Assembly (NCBI GenBank): GCA_015680905.1
Contig: CM027384.1
Coordinates: 69,819,001 to 69,883,000 of the forward strand
Length of the DNA stretch: 64,000 nt
From: Coptis chinensis
Lineage: Eukaryota > Streptophyta > Magnoliopsida > Ranunculales > Ranunculaceae
Reading direction: 5' to 3'
The notes under the pieces are model-generated. The model ran no database searches. It was not told where the DNA came from and saw nothing but the letters and a program-made list of their open reading frames with translations. Below are positions 57,438 through 64,000 of this stretch, piece after piece. The number at the start of each line of letters is the position of its first letter. The stretch's first letter is position 1. The position numbers and the translations under genes are program-made.

Positions 57438-58500
57438 ATTTACTGATAGTACTTACAGAGGTGCTCTGCGTTCCATGGTTTGACCAGATCGTCCCCTTCA
57501 ACAGTATGTAAGTAGTAAAAACCAATTCGATAGACCTTGTCAATGATGTAAGGTCCCTCCCAATTGGACCTTAGCTAGTCGTTATGCTCTGGGATCTCAT
57601 GCAGAACCAGATCGCCAGATTTGAAAGCTTGAATTCAGACTCTCTTGTCGTATGATCTTTTTAGAATCTGCTGGTTGGCAGCCAGGCACAATGCGACGCT
57701 CTCTCATTTTTCATCTAGGAGATCCATTTCTTTGCATAACAATTCCTCATTGTCCAGTGTGTGCACAACATCTGACTTCTGAGTGGGGGGCTACCAGTTT
57801 GGAAGGTATGACAGCTTCAGTTCCGTAGGTTAGTGAAAATGGAGACTCACCAGTCGATCGTCTGGGTGTAGTTCAGTACGCCAATAGGACCTTAGGTAGT
57901 TCCTCGACCCACAAACCCTTTGCATCATCTAGTTTGCGCTTCATGTTATCCAAAATAACTCTATTAGAGGTTTTAGCCTGGCAATTGCCTTGTGGATACC
58001 TTGGGGTTGAGAAAAGATGGGTGATGTGCAACTCTTCACAGAGTTCAGCCACCGATCTACCAGCAAGCTGTTGCCCATTATCTTAGATGATGACCTTGGG
58101 TATGCCAACCTGACAGACAATGTTGTTCCAAATGAACTTTCTGACGTCTAGTTCTCGAATGAAGACAAGGAGAACTGCCTCTATCCACTTGGTGAAGTAA
58201 TCCGTCGCGACCAGTAAGAATCTGACATTGCCGGGGGCGGGTGGCAAGGAGCCTACAATGTCAATTCCCAACTACGCAAATGGCCAGGGGCTAGCCAATA
58301 GATGCAGCTCTATCGCAGGAGCATGGATAAGTGGAGCATGTCGTTGACACTTTTCATATCTGCAGGCAAAAACTTGTGCATCCTTTTGCATGTAGGGCCA
58401 AAAATACCCTTATCTTAGGATCTTGAGAGAGAGTGTTATGCCCCCAGCGTGGTTGCCACAAATTCCTTTGTGAACCTCTCTCATGACTTGTTCGGCTAGG
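57438..58500 (-). pseudogene. Element G: integrase
   Basis: Minus-strand segments: core MGIDIVGSLPPAPGNVRFLL and TDYFTKWIEAVLLVFIRELD, VGIPKVII (58083-58271); a QGNCQAKTSNRVILDNMK-like helix (57940-57990); and the C-terminal end VKPWNAEHL near 57460. Upstream (58300-58500) is the zinc-binding N-terminal block. Order matches E 38430-39786. Fossil. Confidence 0.8.
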
Positions 58501-58800
58501 TCTAGGGAGAGACATCGTAGGTGAGGTCCCAAGAATGACTTCTTGTAAAGATCATCCCCCAACAAGAGTGAATCTTGGTACCTTTGCAAGCAGGTGTTTG
58601 GCCGTGTTCCTATCCTCTGGAAGTGTTCTGTACGTCCTTGAGGTAAGACTTGTATAGATCCATCCAGTTTGGTGTGGTGACTGGAATAACATAAACTGTT
58701 GTAACAGTGGGTGCATAGATGCTAGGTTTGTCCTGGAACTCTGTAGGGACGGAGCGAGACTCGTTGTTGCCCAACATTGAGGCAACATATGCTAGCACAT

Positions 58801-59076
58801 CTACGTGTCAATTTTTTTATCAAGGTAGTTGATAAAACTGAATATCTCAAACTTACTCTGGATACCCCTTACCAGTTCCAGGTATTTAGCCATTCGTTCA
58901 TCTCTGGCCTCGTAACCTCCATCAACTAGAAACATAACCAGCTGTGAGTCACTAAAAACTGTGAGGTGCGTTAAGCCCAGGTCGAGAGCCATTGTGAGGC
59001 GAACAAGAGTTGCCTCATACTTTGCTTCATTGTTAGAGGCATTCCAACCTAACCGACTAGACTTCTCCAGTCGCAT
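58801..59076 (-). pseudogene. Element G: second RNase H, downstream part
   Basis: RLGWNASNNEAKYEATLVRL, ALDLGLTHLTVFSDSQLVMF and ERMAKYLELVRGIQSKF match E's archaeal-like RNase H. The upstream part (MDGSSNDRGAGVGAALVTPD) is at 62013-62075, separated by the inserted solo LTR. Fossil. Confidence 0.82.
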
Positions 59077-59111
59077 TATAACACCCTGTTTATTTCTTTT
59101 ATTTTTTATAG

Positions 59112-59175
<64 letters not shown>
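59112..59175. repeat. (TAA)n microsatellite
   Basis: About 21 uninterrupted TAA units near the start of the solo LTR. The purity suggests it is young or actively expanding. Confidence 0.95.
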
Positions 59176-60672
59176 GATAAAACAAAAATAGGATAGATAT
59201 TAGTTAAGGATAGGAAACCCCGTAAGTTAAGAGATATCTTCCTTCCTTGTTTTCGGTAGGGGTGGGGGTTTAAAACAAAAAGGAGTTCACACGGAGAGTT
59301 TTTGGGAACACAGAGAGTTATACATAGAAAAAAAAAAGTTTTACTGAGAGAGGAAAAGGAAGGTTTTTCTGATAGATAGCTGATAGTCGGAGCTAATCAC
59401 GGGTGAGTAGATAGTTTTATCTTTTCACTGAACTCATAGTTTTGTTCCTAATATGCTATTTAAAATTTTTACGAAACTTATTTCACTGCTCATTATTTTC
59501 TGTTCATTCTGTTTAGTTTACATACTGCCGAATTTGGAATGAACATACTTGTCAAAATTTTAAATTGAACAATCAACTGCCTATTTTCATTTAAATCATT
59601 TAAATTGTTATGAATTGTTAATGGTGGATATAGGTAGTTATTTTGTTGGCTGTTAAATGCTTTGGATGATCTTTTGGGTTTGTTGTTTGAATTGAACATG
59701 GTGGATGTTGGGTTGGTGAATTGGGTGCTGTTTTGTGTTGAGGGTTTTGTGTTGAGTGGACACTGCTCAGTGGTGCCGAGCGATATTGTTGAAGCTCTGA
59801 AAGAGCATTAATGGCCATCAAAACGCGATTGTGAGGAGTGCGGAAATCAAGTTTGATTACACAATAGTATTGGGCTTTTGGTTGGGGATTGAAACCGAGT
59901 GGTTTCGATGTGGTTTGATTGTGTTTGAGTGATGTTGAAGCTTTGACAGGAGTGTTATTGGCATTAGATGCGATTTGTGAGGAGTGAGGGAATCGAGATT
60001 TAATGGTATAGGCAGTTTGGGTTTTTAGTAGGGATGAAAACCGATGGGTTTAATAGTGGTGGCGAGTGGTATTTGTGGTAGCTGCTTTGGTGGTGGATGA
60101 TGGAGGTGCGCTACTGGTGAGGAAGAAGAAGGCAGCGAGTTTTTTTTTTTTTGGGTTGGGCTTGGGCCGAATCAGTAGGTGGGCTTGAGTGTTTTAAATT
60201 TTAGTTTCACTTTTGGACTTAAGTTTTAAACTTTGGGCCTTAGTCTTTGGGTTTTTGGGCTAGATGAGTTTAGGACTGGTTGACTGATGTTGACTAGGGT
60301 TGACTTTGACTAGTTGACCAAGTTTGACTTTTAACTCGGATTATGATTTGGTCTATTAGGATAGGTCTAGGGCAATTAGCGTGCTTGGCTTTAGGCTAAG
60401 ACCTTTATATATATATATATATGTGTACATGTATTAACTACTATGTGATATTTTAGTCTTTTATGATATACGATGCTATGACACTTAGACATCAATATAA
60501 TTAATAACGCATAAATAATAATACATGAAACAAGATACTCATCCGTTCTCTGAAATAATATATGCAATTAAGTTCAATAATGCGTAAACAAATTTACCGC
60601 ACCCTTTTAGAACCTCCACACCTCAAGTTTTGGAAATGAGATTTTATGACTGATGATGTCATATGCTAGGTG

Positions 60673-61005
60673 GGCATTTATTGAATGTGCCATAAATGGC
60701 CCGTTAGTGTTATAAAGGGGTATTCATTGACTGTGCCATGAATGACCCGGGTATTCATTGAATATGCATGAATGACCAGATTGTTTGGACTGCCCTAGAA
60801 AGGAACTAAGGTATTCGCCTTGTGGGTTAGTTATATTCCTTGAGTGTACAAGAATGTAGGGTTGGGTATTCCTTGAATGTGGCGGGAATGACCCAGGGCA
60901 TTCATTGAATGTGCCATGAATGGCCCGTTAGTGATATGATAGATATTCCTTGAATGTGGCGGGAATGACCTAAGGTATTCATTGAATGTGCCATGAATGA
61001 CCTGA
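60673..61005. repeat. Dispersed tandem repeat cluster in the solo LTR
   Basis: Seven copies of a roughly 31-bp unit with landmarks GGTATTCATTGAATGTGCC and ATGAATGACC, at about 60674, 60719, 60749, 60865, 60898, 60942 and 60974. They alternate between a TTCATTGAATGTGCCATGAATG form and a TTCCTTGAATGTGGCGGGAATG form, and so resemble a higher-order two-unit repeat. Confidence 0.8.
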
Positions 61006-62012
61006 GTTTTATGCCCAAAGAGGCTATGAAAGATGTGTATGAAAGAATGTGTGATTTGGTGGGAGAGAGGCACACAAGAATGTGTGATTTGGCAAATGTG
61101 TGGAGTTGAAATCGTGGAGTAGGTACTAAAGGGTGGGTGTATAAGAAAAGAAATCGATTAATTAATAAGAGAAATTGATTTGATTGTACAGGTGTGCTTG
61201 GACTTGCATTTGCATACTGATAGGATATTTACATATGTTTATTTAGAATTTCTAACTTCCGTTTGCTAGAGGGTAGGACTTAATAATATTTTGTGTAGGG
61301 ACGCTGTCCTACCCTTATACAGAAGTGGATATCGGTAAGATTTAATTTAATTACTAAGTTATTAAAATGAGTTATTATAATGAATTAATATAATGGAAGT
61401 CTTGCTTGGGAAGAAACTATGTCGGTTGAAATGACGGAACTACCTATCTTCCAAACTAAGGATGGTTAAGTTATGGGTACATATAAAGTGTTTGTTGGAT
61501 AATTAAAGCATGGAATTGTTTTTATGTTGTTAGTCTACTCATACCAGCAAATTCCATTTTGCTGACCCATGTTTGCTTTGTTTTGGCAACGTGGGTGTGT
61601 TCTTGGGAACATAGGTGGAAGGCAGTGGAACCACGACATTTGATTTAGATTCTTTTCTGGAGCAGTCCGTTAGTTCTTTCATTAGGTCCGATTCTTTTTG
61701 GAATTATGTAATAACGTAGTTACATATTCATATGACATGAGAATACGATGTTGAAGACTTTTATTCTTAGAGTTGTTTGATGCTTTTATTGGGATGGAAG
61801 ATAGTCTTTTAATAAAGTGATGGTTGAGAAATTTTTGGAGATTATTGTTGTGAAGTTGATTATTTTATGATGTGGGTTTTGGTTTTGGCATATGTTGTAT
61901 CCACCCCGTCATAGCCTGGGTTTTTAGACAATTGCACATAGCGATATTTGAGATATTTAAATTTCAAATATTCACTTTGTAATTGTTTAGAAATTCGGGT
62001 TGTGACACGCAT

Positions 62013-62480
62013 GTTGTCAGGAGTAACTAACGCAGCTCCAACTCCTGCACCTCTGTCATTTGAAGATCCATCCACAAACAGTCACAATCTGGAGCATGGC
62101 TCCCAAGGGTCTGGACACATATTTGGGGATTCCGACAGGATACCATTATCTGAAATGGGGATTGTTGAGTTGTACCCAGTGTAGCTTATTGGGAAATCTC
62201 CCAGGAATTCTGCTAGTGCCTGACTCTTCTCTGAGATTTGTGGGACGTAGATTATATCATACTTTGACAGTTGCACGGTCCACTTGGCTAACCTTCCTGA
62301 CCTGTTCGGTCTTTCCAGAACTAATCATAACTAGTATTCTGAGATTACTCTGATTGTGTGGGACTGGAAATATGTTTTTAATTTCTCTACCGCAAAAACG
62401 AGGGCTAAAGCGACTCATTCAAGTTTAGGGTACCTTGTTTCTACCGATAGGAGCGTTCAACTTAAGAAATAGACAGGTTT
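62013..62480 (-). pseudogene. Element G: RNase H region upstream of the solo LTR
   Basis: Minus-strand segments VQLSKYDIIYVPQISEKSQA and AEFLGDFPISYTGYNSTIPI (62082-62276) match E 37872-38050. Then MDGSSNDRGAGVGAALVTPD begins the second RNase H. The RT-proximal part (ILIRVDEKKVEKPVYFLS) ends at 62457. Fossil. Confidence 0.8.
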
Positions 62481-63707
62481 TTCAACTTTCTTTTCATCCA
62501 CACGTATCAGTATAGAACTGATACCATTGTCAGATGAAGAGAGATAAATACCCAAAATTTCTCCCTCAACTGGTTTGGAAAGTATCAGTGGTGACCCCAG
62601 GTATGTTTTGAACTGATCGAATGCTTTTTGGCAGTCTTCTTTCCATGCATATGAGGTATTTTTTTGTAGTAATTGGAACAGAGGTCTACATTTATCTGAA
62701 CTCTTGGGAATGAACCTGTTCAGACCTACTAACCTGCCTATGACTTTCTGGATCTCTTTCATGTTTTTAGGTGAATGCATTTCTATAAGTGCCCGAATCT
62801 GATTTGGGTTTGCCTCGGTTCCTCGCTTAGTAACCAAATACCCTAAAAACTTCCCTGATGAGACAGCAAAAGTGCATTTCACTATGTTGAGTTTCATACG
62901 ATACTCTCGCAGAATGTCAAATGCACATTTCAGGTGGGAGAGGTCATCTCCACGTCTCAGGCTTTTGATCAGGAGATCGTCTACATACACCTCCACAATA
63001 TCGCCTATCAATCCCTCGAACATCTTGTTTACCAAATGTTGGTATGTGGCGCCGGCATTTTTCAGTTCGAATGGCATGACCTGATAACAGTACAGGCCAT
63101 CCTCGGTTGTGAAACTTTCATGCTTGTGGTCTTTCTTATGCAATGGGATCTGGTTGTAGCCAGATGACCCATCTGTGAAGGATAACAATTCATGTCTAGC
63201 CGTTGCATCCACTAACTTGTCAATTCATGGAAGATGGTAACTGTCTTTTGGACATGCACGGTTCAGATCTGTGAAGTTGATACATATTCTCCATGATCCA
63301 TTCTTCTTTCGTACTGGGACAATGTTAGAAATCCAGGTGGGAAAATTGATTTCCCTGACAAAATTAGTTGCTTTCAGCTTTTCAACTTCGACTTTCACTA
63401 CTTTGGATAAGTGAGCACCTATTTTTCTCGGTTTCTATTTGACTATTACTACATCACTGTAGACATTTAGCCTGTGGCATGCCACATGGGGGTCAATTCC
63501 TAGCATTTCTTCGAATGACCAAGCAAACACGTCCTTGTGTTCTCGAAGGAAGTGTATTAGAGTCTGGTGTTCTTCAAAACTTAGCAAGGTGCTGATGAAA
63601 GTGGTTTTGGGCGAGCTTCCTCCCACAATTTCCACTTCCTCTAATGGCTCCAGTGAGAAGGGATCCTCCCTCTCTCTTGGGACCAGGTCCGAGAGAGGGG
63701 GATCCAT
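62457..63707 (-). pseudogene. Element G: reverse transcriptase
   Basis: A 251-codon frame (62457-63212) carries LLSFTDGSSGYNQIPLHKKD, YCYQVMPFELKNAGATYQHL, VEVYVDDLLIKSLRRGD, TEANPNQIRALIEMHSPKNM and the tether to RNase H (LSKPVEGEILGIYLSSSDNG). The N-terminal part at 63435-63707 has LIHFLREHKDVFAWSFEEML and GIDPHVACHRLNVYSD. It is better preserved than E's copy, though not whole. Confidence 0.87.
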
Positions 63708-63789
63708 CTGTAATTACTATTGGGCTGGTTACCCCACCTCTATTGGTTCGAAAGGGAGTGGGGACTGCTTTGTCTCCAGAGCGTAGTAA

Positions 63790-64000
63790 GTTTTGGCAGC
63801 CACCTAATCTCCTCTGATTGTCTCAATTTTCCCATTATGAGGGAATTTTAGACATTGGTGATAGGTGCTGGGAACTGCGCGGAGTCTATGCAGCCAGGTT
63901 CTACCCAGGATCATATGATAAGGTATGTTAGCTTTTACCACAACAAAATTTATGATGAGGGTTACTGGACCTGTAGCTATGGGTAGCTGGACCTCCCTAA
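63790..64000 (-). pseudogene. Element G: protease, cut by the window edge
   Basis: Minus-strand translation shows QLPIATGPVTLIINFVVVKA, IPYHMILG, LHRLRAVPSTYHQCLKFPHN, the C-terminal half of the Tat-type aspartic protease, matching E 36180-36350. The rest lies beyond base 64000. Confidence 0.82.

Larger units (their letters stand above)
59077..62007 (+). repeat. Solo LTR of a chromovirus-like (Tekay/Del type) element, 2.9 kb
   Basis: Bounded by the perfect 5-bp target duplication CGCAT (59072-59076 and 62008-62012) within the RNase H of G. Plus strand begins TATAACACCCTGTTTATTTC and ends ATTCGGGTTGTGACA. The TGTAACACCC...GGGTTGTGACA pair is typical of long Tekay/Del LTRs, here with the first dinucleotide decayed. 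No internal genes remain, so it is a solo LTR (2931 bp). A TAA microsatellite and a 31-bp-type repeat cluster lie inside. Orientation is inferred from these ends. Confidence 0.8.
54625..64000 (-). mobile_element. Element G: Tat-type Ty3/gypsy retrotransposon, inverted relative of E
   Basis: Parts (pol on minus): protease from 63790 to the window edge, reverse transcriptase 62457-63707, RNase H about 62013-62480, second RNase H split by a solo LTR (58801-59076 and 62013-62190), integrase 57438-58500, 3' spacer with tandem repeats, antisense gene on plus 54640-56398. Its own LTRs are not in the window. It starts abruptly at the F LTR. It is broken, with several breaks, but the antisense gene and RT keep long frames. 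Confidence 0.84.

Noticed and set aside
60673-61005. Repeat cluster in the solo LTR as a CRISPR array
   Set aside because: Units are imperfect, unevenly spaced and in plant LTR DNA; better read as an LTR-internal repeat.

Overview
This window is plant nuclear DNA with no recognisable host gene. It is a stack of nested transposable elements: one CACTA (En/Spm) DNA transposon, Ty3/gypsy elements of the Athila and Tat lineages, and two solo LTRs. The AT-rich base composition, the plant-only CACTA domains (TNP2, DUF4218, DUF4216, Transposase_24, DUF8039-like), the Athila and Tat features and the repeat density suggest a gene-poor, probably pericentromeric block of a flowering plant, most likely a eudicot. 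The species cannot be told from the sequence alone.

Layout. 1-9309: CACTA element, both genes on the minus strand; its left end lies outside the window. Its right end (CACTACACCAG read on the minus strand) interrupts the reverse transcriptase of a Tat-type element A (minus, 9310-12304; its 416-bp 5' LTR is 11889-12304). A is itself inserted, with flank GTGAC, into a scrap of Athila-type gag (D, minus, 12305-13080). 13081-22398: Athila-type element B (minus). 22399-32828: Athila-type element C (plus), the same family as B, lying head to head with it. 32829-44480: Tat-type element E (plus), carrying a solo Athila-type LTR (34303-35844, duplication ATATC) and an antisense gene. 44481-45358: unexplained sequence. 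45359-54624: Athila-type element F (minus). 54625-64000: element G (minus), an inverted relative of E that runs off the right edge and carries a 2.9-kb solo chromovirus-like LTR (59077-62007, duplication CGCAT).

How the parts relate. B and C carry, after the integrase position, two open-frame regions (ORFx and ORFy) that look like diverged tandem duplicates of one domain of the plant 'putative transposon protein' family. E and G carry, between integrase and the 3' LTR, a gene on the opposite strand with a gypsy-type-transposon domain and a coiled-coil tail; both copies keep the same small GT-AG intron. Several non-coding signals recur between independent elements: a 26-nt motif beginning GTCTTGRG and ending in AAGAC or a close variant, a stem-loop block upstream of the 3' LTR, an inverted TGGGCC pair upstream of the LTR TATA box, and an array of small palindromes upstream of the TATA box of the F-type LTRs in which both arms vary together. 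These conserved signals, the duplicated ORF and the antisense spliced gene are the most interesting contents.

All LTR elements here are broken fossils; none looks whole. LTR-LTR similarity was judged by eye only.
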